40,975 nucleotides of DNA from Anaerocolumna jejuensis DSM 15929 (GTDB lineage: Bacteria > Bacillota > Clostridia > Lachnospirales > Lachnospiraceae). Within the stretch, counting starts at the first letter, position 1. Each line of letters begins with the position of its first letter. A program made the translations under genes and the position numbers. The stretch lies in contig NZ_FRAC01000043.1 in assembly GCF_900142215.1 (NCBI RefSeq), positions 1 to 40,975 of the forward strand. Reading direction: 5' to 3'. Shown piece by piece: positions 8,443 to 17,036 of this stretch. The notes beneath the pieces were generated by a model, which was not told where the DNA came from, did not search any database, and was given only the letters and a program-made list of their open reading frames with translations.

Positions 8443-8894
8443 TAGTACTACGGAGATATTGTTAGTATTCATGATTACCATACAAAGGGCGGTACAGAGC
8501 ATTAAAAGAAATAAGGAGTCGACTATGATCGGCTCCTTATTTCGTCTATGATGATTAAAGCATTAGCAGCACTAAGACTATTCGGAGGTGCTTTTTATAT
8601 CCCTTGAGTAAGTTCATATATCCCTTTATATAAATTTCAGCGAAGTTTCTTTAAAATTTACATATTATTTGTTCAAAGAAAGTTATTTTTACTTTCAGCA
8701 AAATACATTTAATGGTATAATTATTCCATATAGAATTATAATTGAGATTAAACATAATGAAAAGTGGATTGAGAGACTAAAATATTTGTTATTAAGTTTC
8801 CTTATGGGAGTATTACATAACAATAGGTTGCAGCAAGTGTTTTAAGAGTTAAGAATATCCATGAAAGTAGCTTATAAAAGAAGGAGGAGTAATT
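8443..8894. other. Gene-free stretch between two monocistronic genes
   Basis: 452 bp without a credible coding frame. It holds the terminator at 8509-8542 and then A+T-rich sequence with TATAAT at 8716-8721 and again near 8737; neither has a convincing -35 at the proper distance. The leader of the dehydrogenase gene is therefore long or its promoter is weak or activated. Confidence 0.6.
8509..8542 (+). terminator. Rho-independent terminator
   Basis: AAATAAGGAGTCGA (8509-8522) and TCGGCTCCTTATTT (8529-8542) form a 14-bp stem with one G-U wobble and a 6-nt loop, ending in a T run. It can serve both strands; it follows the zinc-ribbon gene. Confidence 0.75.
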
Positions 8895-10007
8895 ATGTCA
8901 ATGAAATCGAATGTAGTTGACTGGAAAACAATCACAAGCTTTGTAACAGATGCATTCATAGGGTATGGTATCCCGGAAGAGGACGCAAAGGTCTGCGCGG
9001 ATGTGCTGCTGGAATCGGATAAACGGGGAATAGAATCCCATGGAGTTAACCGTTTTAAACCAATCTATCTGGACCGCATCAAAGCAGGTATTCAAAATCC
9101 GGTTACAAATTTTGAGATCTTAAAGGAAACTCCGACAACAGCGGTTGTAGATGGACACGATGGTATGGGGCAGGTCATTGGTGTAAAATCTATGAATATG
9201 GCAATTGAAAAAGCTAAAAAATACGGAATGGGCATGGTTGTCGCTCGTAATTCGACTCATTATGGCATTGCAGGCTATTATGCAATCATGGCAACCAAAG
9301 CCGGATGCATTGGGATTACCGGGACAAATGCGAGACCTTCTATTGCCCCCACCTTTGGGGTGGAGAATAAGCTTGGCACCAACCCTCTTACTTTTGGCAT
9401 GCCCACAGATGAAGATTTTCCCTTTGTGCTTGATTGTGCAACTTCAATAACACAGCGGGGGCGTATTGAATATTATTCACGTGTTGGTAAACCGACGCCT
9501 GCCGGTATGGTAATTGGGCGGGATGGTGAAACCAAGACCGATTCCGACCAGATATTATCTGATTTAAATACCGGACATGCGGCACTTGCACCGCTGGGAG
9601 GAATAGGAGAGGAACTTGCAGGTTATAAAGGCTATGGGTATGCAACGGTGGTGGAGATTCTTTCCGCAGCTTTACAGCAGGGCAACTTTCTTCAAAGGTT
9701 AACAGGTATCGATGAAAATGGCAAAAAAGGACCTTATCATCTGGGACATTTCTTTGTTGCAATTGATACGGAGGCGTTCTTAGGATTGGAAGCATTTAAA
9801 AAGACATGCGGGGATATCCTGCGTGAACTCCGAAGTTCCGCCAAAGCACCAGGGTGTGAACATATTTTTACGGCAGGCGAAAAAGAGTATCTTGTATGGC
9901 AGGAACGTAAGGACAGTGGTGTTCCGGTTAATGAAGCGGTGCAGCAGGAAATAATTAAGGTACGTGATGAACTCGGACTGGTACAATATAAATTCCCATT
10001 TGAATAA
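8895..10007 (+). CDS. Ldh-family NAD(P)-dependent malate/lactate-type dehydrogenase
   Basis: 370 residues, typical of the Ldh_2 (malate/L-lactate/ureidoglycolate/sulfolactate dehydrogenase) family, which is unrelated to classical lactate dehydrogenase. Seen motifs are SDKRGIESHGVNRF near residue 38, the active-site region RNSTHYGIAGYY with His at about 122, NARPSIAPTFG and LGTNPLTFGMP (cofactor region), and GYKGYGYA near 256. Substrate in this family is a 2-hydroxy acid, not predictable from sequence. AGGAGG nine bases ahead fixes the start. It stands alone, with no pathway neighbour. Confidence 0.88.
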   Translation: MSMKSNVVDWKTITSFVTDAFIGYGIPEEDAKVCADVLLESDKRGIESHGVNRFKPIYLDRIKAGIQNPVTNFEILKETPTTAVVDGHDGMGQVIGVKSMNMAIEKAKKYGMGMVVARNSTHYGIAGYYAIMATKAGCIGITGTNARPSIAPTFGVENKLGTNPLTFGMPTDEDFPFVLDCATSITQRGRIEYYSRVGKPTPAGMVIGRDGETKTDSDQILSDLNTGHAALAPLGGIGEELAGYKGYGYATVVEILSAALQQGNFLQRLTGIDENGKKGPYHLGHFFVAIDTEAFLGLEAFKKTCGDILRELRSSAKAPGCEHIFTAGEKEYLVWQERKDSGVPVNEAVQQEIIKVRDELGLVQYKFPFE

Positions 10008-10161
10008 GTTTGAAAAACAGGAAGGCGGCGCTGCTAATGAAATATATGGCGGCGCCTTTGAAGGATATAGGATTAATATACTGCATGGAAAAACTTAAGG
10101 AATTGATGCTTTTAACAGAAATTATTGTAATTTTACATTTGTAATAAATGGTGTTTTTCTT

Positions 10162-10190
10162 TTGAAAATTATCTTTATATGGTTTATAAT
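10162..10190 (+). promoter_or_regulatory. Consensus promoter ahead of the helicase-Nudix operon
   Basis: TTGAAA at 10162-10167 and TATAAT at 10185-10190 with a 17-bp spacer. Transcription would begin near 10197 and run through the acetyltransferase remnant into the helicase gene 130 bp on. It may originally have been the remnant's promoter. Confidence 0.65.
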
Positions 10191-10201
10191 GGAATTATAA
10201 C

Positions 10202-10323
10202 TGAATCAGAGTATGCAACTGCTTGGAGCTACACATATGACAGGTGGTTGAAACCCATTTTATGAAAAGATAGGTTATAAACCGATGATAACATGGAAAT
10301 TTCAGAAAAAAGCTTTAAGGTGA
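10202..10323 (+). pseudogene. Remnant of a GNAT acetyltransferase
   Basis: In the frame of 10216 the sequence reads LLGATHMTGG, then a stop codon (10249-10251), then NPFYEKIGYKPMITWKF and a final stop at 10321-10323. The FYEKIGYK segment near the C-terminus is characteristic of GNAT N-acetyltransferases. The N-terminal two thirds are absent. The remnant overlaps the region where a longer helicase reading frame could begin, which argues that the helicase starts downstream. Family assignment is from a short motif only. Confidence 0.6.
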
Positions 10324-10328
10324 ATACG

Positions 10329-13292
10329 ATGCAAAAGAAAATAGACAAAATGAAACAAGGCTTCGAAACTGCTTTTATTAATCAAAATAAAATATCAAAT
10401 TTGGCATATAAACCTCAGTTTGTTTCGAATAATTATGATGAACGTAGAAAAGTATTATCTTCAATAGAAGATGAACTCCGCAATTGTGATAACTTTTTTA
10501 TTTGCGTTGCTTTTATTACAATGAGTGGTTTAACACCTTTACTTCAAACTCTCAAAGACCTTGAAATAAAAGGCATCTCCGGCCAGATTCTTACAACAGA
10601 TTATTTGAGCTTTAGTGAACCGAAAGCAATACGCAAATTAGCGGAACTTAAAAATATTAAACTTAAGATGTACTGTACAAAAGAGGCAGGTGAAGGCTTT
10701 CATACTAAAGGTTATATTTTTAAACAGGATGAGATATATCGGATTATTGTTGGTAGTTCTAATATTACCCTAGGAGCATTAACAAAAAATAAGGAATGGA
10801 ATACAAGAATTATATCAACAGAGCAGGGTGAATATGCCAATGAGATTGTTCGTGAATTTAATGAATTATGGAATTCACGATTTTCAAAGGATTATAATGA
10901 CTTTATTGAGCAATATTCAGTAAGTTATGATTTAATAAAAAAGCAGAAAGAGCTTGCGAAGAAGGCGGAAGTTTCTTCTATAGATCAATATAAATTACAG
11001 CCAAATGAAATGCAGGTAGCATTTGTATCAAGCGTAAGGAAGATACAAGAGGAAGGAAAGAATAAAGCACTTTTGATATCCTCTACAGGTACTGGTAAAA
11101 CATATGCTTCTGCATTTGCAGTTAGTGATCGTAATCCAAAAAGAATCTTATTTTTAGTACATAGAGAACAAATATTAAAACAAGCAATGAAAAGCTATCA
11201 GAGAGTATTTGGTAACATGAAGAAGATGGAAATCTTAACAGGTAATGAAAAGGATTATGAGCAGATTACACAGGCAGATTTTGTCTTTGCCATGATGACA
11301 ATGATGGCAAAAGATGATGTAAGGAATAGATTTTTGCGGGATGAATTTGAAATCATTATCATAGATGAAGTTCATCGCGCGGCATCAGATAGTTATCAAA
11401 AAATCATGGAATTTTTTACACCGAAGTTCTGGTTAGGTATGACAGCAAGCCCGGATCGACCGGATGGTTATGATATATACAAGTTATTTGATAATAATAT
11501 CGCTTATGAGATACGCCTGCAACAGGCATTAGAATTTAATTTATTATGTTCCTTTCACTATTTTGGTATAACGGATTTGGAAATAGACGGAAAAACCGCT
11601 AATGACGATACAAGTAAATTAAAACAGTTCAGTTTACTTGCTTCGGACAAAAGAGTAGATTATATTATAGAGAAAATAGAGTATTTTGGTTATTCAGGAG
11701 ATAGGGTTAAAGGGTTAATATTTTGCAGTTCCATAGAGGAAGGCAGATTACTATCAGAAAAATTCAATGAACGAGGTTATAAAACATGTGCATTATCAGG
11801 TGATGATAAACCTGATTTGAGAGATGAAGCTATCCAGAAGTTGACTACAAAAGATGCAGATAATAAATTAGATTATATTTTTACAGTAAATATATTTAAC
11901 GAAGGCATTGATATTCCGGAAGTTAATCAGGTTGTTATGCTTAGACCAACGGAATCCTCCATTGTATTTATACAGCAGCTTGGGCGAGGCCTTCGTAAAT
12001 TTGACGGAAAGGAATATGTTGTAATACTGGATTTTATCGGAAATTATACAAACAATTATTTGATCCCTATTGCACTTTCTGGTGATAGAAGAAGAAATAA
12101 AGATACTCTTCGAAGATATATTGCAGAAGGAACCAGAATGATACCGGGCAGTTCTAGTATTCATTTTGATGAGATTACTAGAGATAAAATATATAAGTCA
12201 ATAGATTCATCCATTGTTAATAAAGTAAATGACATTGTATGTGAATATCGTTGTCTTCGTAACAAATTAGGACGCATTCCTACATATGAAGATTTTGAAA
12301 AATATAATACAATTGATATTACCTGTATTTTTGATAATAAGAGTCTTGGATCTTATCATTATTTTTTGAAAAAGTATGAGGAGGGATACCCTTATAAAAC
12401 GGCATTAACAGATGCACAGGAGGAAATGTTAGCATTTATTTCTCAGAAAATAGCCAATGGAAAAAGAGCAGATGAGTTATTATTACTAAAGAGGTTAATA
12501 GCATATAAAACAGGGATAAGTAAACTATATCAATATGATTTACAACAGGAATGTGGAATTTATGCTGATACGAAGCGAATTTCAAACGTGATAAATGTAT
12601 TATCAAATAACTTTGTTCCGGCAGAAACTCAGAAAAAGAAATTTTCGAAAAGTATATTTGTAGAAGAAGAAAATGGGGAAATTAAAAGTTCGAAGCAACT
12701 GCTTCGAGAAAAGGACAGTGAAATATTTGTAAAGCTTTTTATGGAATTGTTGGATTACGGCATTCTAAGATACAAGAAGTATTATAGTAACAGGTATAAG
12801 AATACTGATTTTGTTCTATATCAGAAATATACGAAAAGTGATATATGTCGCTTATTAAATTGGTCTAAAAATCAAAATCCGCAGAATGTGGGTGGATACT
12901 TTTATGATAAAGAGACAAAGACTCTTCCGGTCTTTATAACATATAGAAAAGATGAGGATGTTATAGACAGCCAAAATTATGAAGACTGTTTTATGTCTCC
13001 ATCAGAATTAGTTTCGATTTCGAAATCGGGTAGAAATTATAAATCTCCTGAAATGGAATATTTTTTTAGTAATGATACAAGTATTTTTCTATTTATGCAA
13101 AAAAGCAGTAACGATAAAGGTGCCAGTGAATATTATTTCTTGGGACAACTTTATAATACCGGAGAAAAAGAAATGATATCGAGGCCGGACGTTGGGGATA
13201 CCGTTTTGAAGTTTCATTATGTATTAGATGTGCCAGTAAGAGAAGATTTATATCAGTATTTTACTTATGACAATATCCCAACAAATGAATAA
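10329..13292 (+). CDS. PLD-domain SF2 helicase with C-terminal DUF3427
   Basis: About 987 residues. Residues 30-200 form a phospholipase D-like domain with HTKGYIF and GSSNITLGAL (one HKD-type half). An SF2 helicase follows: Walker A STGTGKT near 254, DEVH near 345, motif III-like GMTASPDRPD, and motif VI QQLGRGLRKF near 549. The C-terminal third matches the DUF3427 type, with SKSGRNYKSPEMEYFF and YYFLGQLYNTG. Proteins of this layout are DNA-directed and are thought to act in repair or defence; direct function is unknown. I place the start at ATG 10329 because AAGGTG lies six bases ahead; the frame stays open to ATG 10293, but that stretch overlaps the acetyltransferase remnant and lacks a binding site. 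The Nudix gene follows after 11 bases, so the two are co-transcribed. Confidence 0.87.
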   Translation: MQKKIDKMKQGFETAFINQNKISNLAYKPQFVSNNYDERRKVLSSIEDELRNCDNFFICVAFITMSGLTPLLQTLKDLEIKGISGQILTTDYLSFSEPKAIRKLAELKNIKLKMYCTKEAGEGFHTKGYIFKQDEIYRIIVGSSNITLGALTKNKEWNTRIISTEQGEYANEIVREFNELWNSRFSKDYNDFIEQYSVSYDLIKKQKELAKKAEVSSIDQYKLQPNEMQVAFVSSVRKIQEEGKNKALLISSTGTGKTYASAFAVSDRNPKRILFLVHREQILKQAMKSYQRVFGNMKKMEILTGNEKDYEQITQADFVFAMMTMMAKDDVRNRFLRDEFEIIIIDEVHRAASDSYQKIMEFFTPKFWLGMTASPDRPDGYDIYKLFDNNIAYEIRLQQALEFNLLCSFHYFGITDLEIDGKTANDDTSKLKQFSLLASDKRVDYIIEKIEYFGYSGDRVKGLIFCSSIEEGRLLSEKFNERGYKTCALSGDDKPDLRDEAIQKLTTKDADNKLDYIFTVNIFNEGIDIPEVNQVVMLRPTESSIVFIQQLGRGLRKFDGKEYVVILDFIGNYTNNYLIPIALSGDRRRNKDTLRRYIAEGTRMIPGSSSIHFDEITRDKIYKSIDSSIVNKVNDIVCEYRCLRNKLGRIPTYEDFEKYNTIDITCIFDNKSLGSYHYFLKKYEEGYPYKTALTDAQEEMLAFISQKIANGKRADELLLLKRLIAYKTGISKLYQYDLQQECGIYADTKRISNVINVLSNNFVPAETQKKKFSKSIFVEEENGEIKSSKQLLREKDSEIFVKLFMELLDYGILRYKKYYSNRYKNTDFVLYQKYTKSDICRLLNWSKNQNPQNVGGYFYDKETKTLPVFITYRKDEDVIDSQNYEDCFMSPSELVSISKSGRNYKSPEMEYFFSNDTSIFLFMQKSSNDKGASEYYFLGQLYNTGEKEMISRPDVGDTVLKFHYVLDVPVREDLYQYFTYDNIPTNE

Positions 13293-13303
13293 AGGAGTCG
13301 ACA

Positions 13304-13690
13304 ATGAAAACAATAGAGGTAGTAGCAGCAATAATTATAAAGGATGAAAAGGTATTTGCAACTCAGCGCGGTTATGGGGAGTTTGTAGATGGATGGGAGT
13401 TTCCTGGAGGAAAGGTGGAAGCAGGCGAAGCATTAGAAGCTGCGTTATTACGTGAAATTAGAGAGGAACTTGCAGCAGAAATTATTGTCAAAGATTTTTT
13501 GACTACAGTTGAATATGATTATCCCAACTTTCATTTGACCATGCATTGTTTTATTTGTGAAATGCAGAATAGTAACATGACGCTCCTTGAACATAAGGCA
13601 GCAAAATGGCTTAATAAGGGTGAGTTAGATACAGTTGACTGGCTTCCGGCAGATTTGTGGGTAGTAGAGAAATTGAAAGAGGCTGTTTAA
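13304..13690 (+). CDS. Nudix hydrolase, MutT/8-oxo-dGTPase-like
   Basis: 128 residues. The complete Nudix box GGKVEAGE through REIREEL (residues 36-58) is present, preceded by the MutT-like segment FVDGWEFPGG. Members of this subfamily hydrolyse oxidised or other non-canonical nucleoside triphosphates to the monophosphate. AAGGAG lies upstream at good spacing. It follows the PLD-helicase-DUF3427 gene by 11 bases, so the pair probably acts together; nucleotide clean-up in DNA repair, or nucleotide destruction during phage attack, are both possible and not distinguishable here. Confidence 0.88.
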   Translation: MKTIEVVAAIIIKDEKVFATQRGYGEFVDGWEFPGGKVEAGEALEAALLREIREELAAEIIVKDFLTTVEYDYPNFHLTMHCFICEMQNSNMTLLEHKAAKWLNKGELDTVDWLPADLWVVEKLKEAV

Positions 13691-14326
13691 AGAAAGCAAA
13701 AAATATGTTATACAAGGGCTTAGAGATTGTGGTTGAACTGCGAAAAATTGTTTGTGCAGCATTCAGAAATTAGGTAAGAAATCTCTCAAGCACTATGATA
13801 TAAGCCATTTGGTAAGTTTCTCAAAAAGTACTAAGTGAAAATATCGTTTGGCAGGCAGTTATTACATGTTTTATTTCATCTGAAACAAATCCATGAATGG
13901 GTAAAATACTTCTGATGAGAATATGAAGTAGCAAGTACGGTACTGATTTAGCTAAATGACTAGCACGGAAAGTGCCTATAAAGAGAATAGTACAAAACCA
14001 GCGCCTTTTGGTTTTAATCAAACTGAAGGGTGCTTCTTTTATTTCAGAAAAGAGCTGCTTCAATATCCGAAAAAAATAGTGGTGACGCTTATTGGACCGG
14101 ATTATAGGATACGCAGGGGGATACCGGGTACAAAAATACACCAGCAGTTATTGACCATCAATAAAGTATTTACTAAATATAATTTATATGATATATTTAG
14201 AGGTTATCCTGGAGAAGGAAGAGCCATTTTACCTTTGTTTACTGGGATAAATGTTATTTCAGTTAAGTTGAAGTCCTATTAAAGTAAAGGAAAAGGAGTG
14301 TATGATTCTTATCGTACAAAAGACAA
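13691..14326. other. Gene-free stretch, probably decayed
   Basis: 636 bp. Open frames exist on both strands (13956-14282 plus, 13821-14141 minus) but neither has a ribosome binding site or recognisable motif. A short hairpin AAAACCA...TGGTTTT lies at 13994-14015. A frame ending near 13839 with peptide KKSLKHYDISHLVSFSKS has the look of a gene tail but I cannot name it. Only the last 40 bases (AAAGGAG and a small leader frame) clearly serve the next gene. Confidence 0.5.
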
Positions 14327-14340
14327 ATGGTTCTCAATAA
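14302..14340 (+). promoter_or_regulatory. Short leader reading frame ahead of the histidine kinase
   Basis: The only good ribosome binding site here, AAAAGGAG at 14291-14298, sits close to an ATG at 14302 that opens a 12-codon frame (MILIVQKTNGSQ, stop TAA 14338-14340). The kinase ATGs at 14327 and 14342 overlap or abut this stop in another frame. Spacing to 14302 is short (3-4 bases), so initiation there is uncertain; if used, kinase translation would be coupled to it. Confidence 0.35.
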
Positions 14341-16672
14341 AATGAATCTGGGTCATAAATTATTTATTGGCTTTGGAATAGTCATAGCCTTAATGGTGTT
14401 AATACTTGTTTATACTTATATTAATTACGATAACCAGACCAAGGCTGTGGATGATAATCTATCTTCAACAGAGATTATACAGGAGTCGAATTCCATATTA
14501 ATAAGTCTTTTAAATATGGAAACAGGAGCCAGGGGCTATGCAATTTCCGGTACCTCAGAATTTTTAGAGCCTTTTTATGAGGGAAGGGAAGAGTATTTAG
14601 AACATTTTAGCCGCCTGCAGGAGCTGGCAAAGAATAAAGAATACATAGAGGGCAATTTAAAGACCTTAAATAAACGGTATGAAAAATGGTATGAGTGGGA
14701 AACTGCCCAGATAATTGCTAACAGGGAAAAGGTCAATGCAGGTCTCTTTTCCATGGAGGATATTGTAGCTATAGTTAACAGCCAGGTGGGCAAAAAAGAA
14801 ATGGATGCCATCAGGAATATCATTAACAATGTAATTGATGCGGAACAAAATACCCTGAACAGCAGATATGATAATTTAAAGAAAGCAGAACGAAAAACGG
14901 GGTATGTCATGACCTTTGGCGGATTTCTTACGGCTTTGCTTTCCATTGGAATATCCTTATTTACAGCTTTGACAGTATCAAGGCCGGTTAAATTATTAAT
15001 ACAGGCAACAGAGAATATAAAAGACCAGAAGTATGAGGAACAAGTCAGGCTTGTAGGAGATAAGGAGCTGAATCTTTTAATAAATCGTTTTAATGAAATG
15101 CAGGCAATGATTAAGTACAGGGAAGAACAACTGAATATAAAAAATGAAGCCCTGAAGGCACAAATGGCGGAAGTAAATGAAGCCACGAAGCTGAAGAGCC
15201 AATTTTTAGCCAATATGTCCCATGAACTTAGGACACCCCTTAATTCCATAATCGGGTTTACCAACCGTGTAATCAAAAAAAGCGGGGAAAGCCTGCCACC
15301 GACCCAGCAGGAGAACTTGTTAATTGTAAGGGAAGAGGCAAACCATTTGCTGGAACTTATTAATAATCTGCTGGATTACTCTAAAATAGAGGCGGGCAAA
15401 ATGGAAGTACATCCGGAATCCTTTAATTTACTAAAGGTTATTGATGAAGTTTATCAAATGACAAAAACGCTGGCAGAAGGTCAGAACCTAAATTATCGGC
15501 AGGATTCCTATACCAAAGAGGATATTCCAATTAAAAGTGACCGGATGAAAATTAAACAGATTTTAATTAATCTGCTCAGTAATGCCTTTAAATATTCGGA
15601 AAAGGGAACAGTTGCTTTATCTGTTGAAAAGAAGGAGAGTTTGTATTATATCCGGGTAAAAGATGAGGGAGTGGGAATATCAGAGGAGGACATTGGTCAT
15701 ATCTTTGATGAATTCCGCCAGGTGGACGGCTCCTATACCAGAAAAGTAGGCGGGACCGGACTTGGCTTATCCATCACGAAAAAGTTCGTAGAAATGCTAG
15801 GCGGAAAAATTGAGGTATGCAGTACCTTGGGAGAAGGGAGCTGCTTTACGGTAATTTTGCCGGATGATATAGAAAATAATGAAATTCAATCAGAGATGCA
15901 AAAAGATGAGAATTCTTCGTTGACTTACAAAAAGAAAATTGTATGTGTGGATGATGACCCTAACATACAGCGGTTATATAAGCAGTATTTAAGTGAATAT
16001 GAATTTGAGACCATAGCCCTTACAGGCAGGGAAGATGTAATGGAAAGAATAAATGAGATATGCCCGGATGCCATATTATTAGATATTATGCTGCCCTATA
16101 AAGATGGCTGGGAGATTTTATCGGAATTAAAAAATAACAATCATACGAAAAATATACCTGTTATAATGGCGAGTGTTTTAAGTGAAAAGAATCTGGCATA
16201 CCGTATGAAGGCGGATGAATATCTGATAAAGCCCGTTACCCAGGAAGAGCTGGTGGAAACGATTATGCGTACCATTCGTAAAAAGCAGGGAATAGATGTA
16301 TTAGTAGGAGATGATGATGAAAATTTCCTCAATTTAATGGGACAGTTTTTAAAAGAAGAATCCATGCCCTATCGGTTGGCAAAAGATGGGGAAGCTGTTA
16401 TACAGGAAATGCTGTTTAAAAAGCCGGATGTACTGATACTGGATATCATGATGCCAAAAAAAGATGGATTTACCGTTATTGAAGAAATAAGAAACAGGGA
16501 AAGTATCAAAGACACGCCGATTATTGTTGTGACTGCAAAGGATTTAACAAATAAGGAAAAAGAAGAATTACACGAGAGGACAAGTATAATTATACAAAAA
16601 TCTGCCGTAATGATGGATACGGTAATGGAAACCCTGGTGAAGAGAATTAAGGAGAAATTTGAAAATGCATAA
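14327..16672 (+). CDS. Hybrid sensor histidine kinase with two receiver domains
   Basis: 781 residues. TM1 (about 11-31), an extracytoplasmic helical domain of CHASE3 type (about 38-190; LLNMETGARGYAISG is characteristic), TM2 (195-216), HAMP (216-268), a HisKA domain with the phospho-acceptor in MSHELRTPL near residue 299, and a complete HATPase domain (N box LINLLSNAFKYS, G1 DEGVGIS, G2 GGTGLGLS). Two receiver domains follow, with acceptor Asp near 586 (LLDIMLPYKDG) and 706 (LILDIMMPKKDG). It would autophosphorylate and pass phosphate through its receivers. ATG 14342 (MNLGHKLF) is an alternative start and looks like a typical N-terminus. It overlaps the following response regulator by a few bases, so the three genes to 17945 form one operon. 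Confidence 0.92.
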   Translation: MVLNKMNLGHKLFIGFGIVIALMVLILVYTYINYDNQTKAVDDNLSSTEIIQESNSILISLLNMETGARGYAISGTSEFLEPFYEGREEYLEHFSRLQELAKNKEYIEGNLKTLNKRYEKWYEWETAQIIANREKVNAGLFSMEDIVAIVNSQVGKKEMDAIRNIINNVIDAEQNTLNSRYDNLKKAERKTGYVMTFGGFLTALLSIGISLFTALTVSRPVKLLIQATENIKDQKYEEQVRLVGDKELNLLINRFNEMQAMIKYREEQLNIKNEALKAQMAEVNEATKLKSQFLANMSHELRTPLNSIIGFTNRVIKKSGESLPPTQQENLLIVREEANHLLELINNLLDYSKIEAGKMEVHPESFNLLKVIDEVYQMTKTLAEGQNLNYRQDSYTKEDIPIKSDRMKIKQILINLLSNAFKYSEKGTVALSVEKKESLYYIRVKDEGVGISEEDIGHIFDEFRQVDGSYTRKVGGTGLGLSITKKFVEMLGGKIEVCSTLGEGSCFTVILPDDIENNEIQSEMQKDENSSLTYKKKIVCVDDDPNIQRLYKQYLSEYEFETIALTGREDVMERINEICPDAILLDIMLPYKDGWEILSELKNNNHTKNIPVIMASVLSEKNLAYRMKADEYLIKPVTQEELVETIMRTIRKKQGIDVLVGDDDENFLNLMGQFLKEESMPYRLAKDGEAVIQEMLFKKPDVLILDIMMPKKDGFTVIEEIRNRESIKDTPIIVVTAKDLTNKEKEELHERTSIIIQKSAVMMDTVMETLVKRIKEKFENA

Positions 16673-17036
16673 TATTTTACTAGTTGAGGATAATCTCCAC
16701 AATATAAGGCTAATGGAGCAGCTGCTGGAAGAAATTGATGATAGTATTCATCTGGTGGAGGCCAGAACAGGAACAGAAGCCTTGCAAAAAGCAACACAAG
16801 CACCTTATAAACTGGTTTTAATGGATATTTCCCTTCCGGATATGGATGGTGTCACTGCCATGAGGGAATTAAGAAAAATGCCGGAATTTGAACAGGTCCC
16901 AATAATTGCTGCGACTGCTCATGCTATGGCTGATGATAAGGAATTTTTCAGGAAAATATTTGATGATTACATTGTAAAGCCTATTGATGAAGATATTTTT
17001 ACAGAAACAGTTAAGAAATGGCTGGGTGAAGAATAG
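16665..17036 (+). CDS. Single-domain response regulator
   Basis: About 123 residues, a lone receiver domain: acidic pocket VEDN, phospho-acceptor in LVLMDISLPDMDG, switch residues AATAHA and conserved Lys in YIVKPID. There is no output domain, so it should act as a phospho-shuttle or by protein contact, as in DivK- or CheY-like proteins. ATG 16665 with GGAG ten bases ahead is preferred; a TTG at 16659 in the same frame is less likely. The start lies inside the end of the kinase gene (8-base overlap) and the stop abuts the diguanylate cyclase start, indicating translational coupling. Confidence 0.9.
   Translation: MHNILLVEDNLHNIRLMEQLLEEIDDSIHLVEARTGTEALQKATQAPYKLVLMDISLPDMDGVTAMRELRKMPEFEQVPIIAATAHAMADDKEFFRKIFDDYIVKPIDEDIFTETVKKWLGEE

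Noticed and set aside
10020..10060. G+C-rich hairpin after the Ldh-family gene (GGCGGCGC...GGCGGCGCC)
   Set aside because: The arms pair imperfectly and there is no T run, so it was not listed as a terminator.
13956..14282. 108-codon open frame on the plus strand
   Set aside because: No ribosome binding site, no recognisable motif, no supporting neighbour, and overlaps an equally long frame on the other strand.
14575..15276. 233-codon minus-strand frame, rich in Ser and Phe
   Set aside because: It is the antisense shadow of the histidine kinase; composition is that expected from reversed A/G-rich coding sequence.
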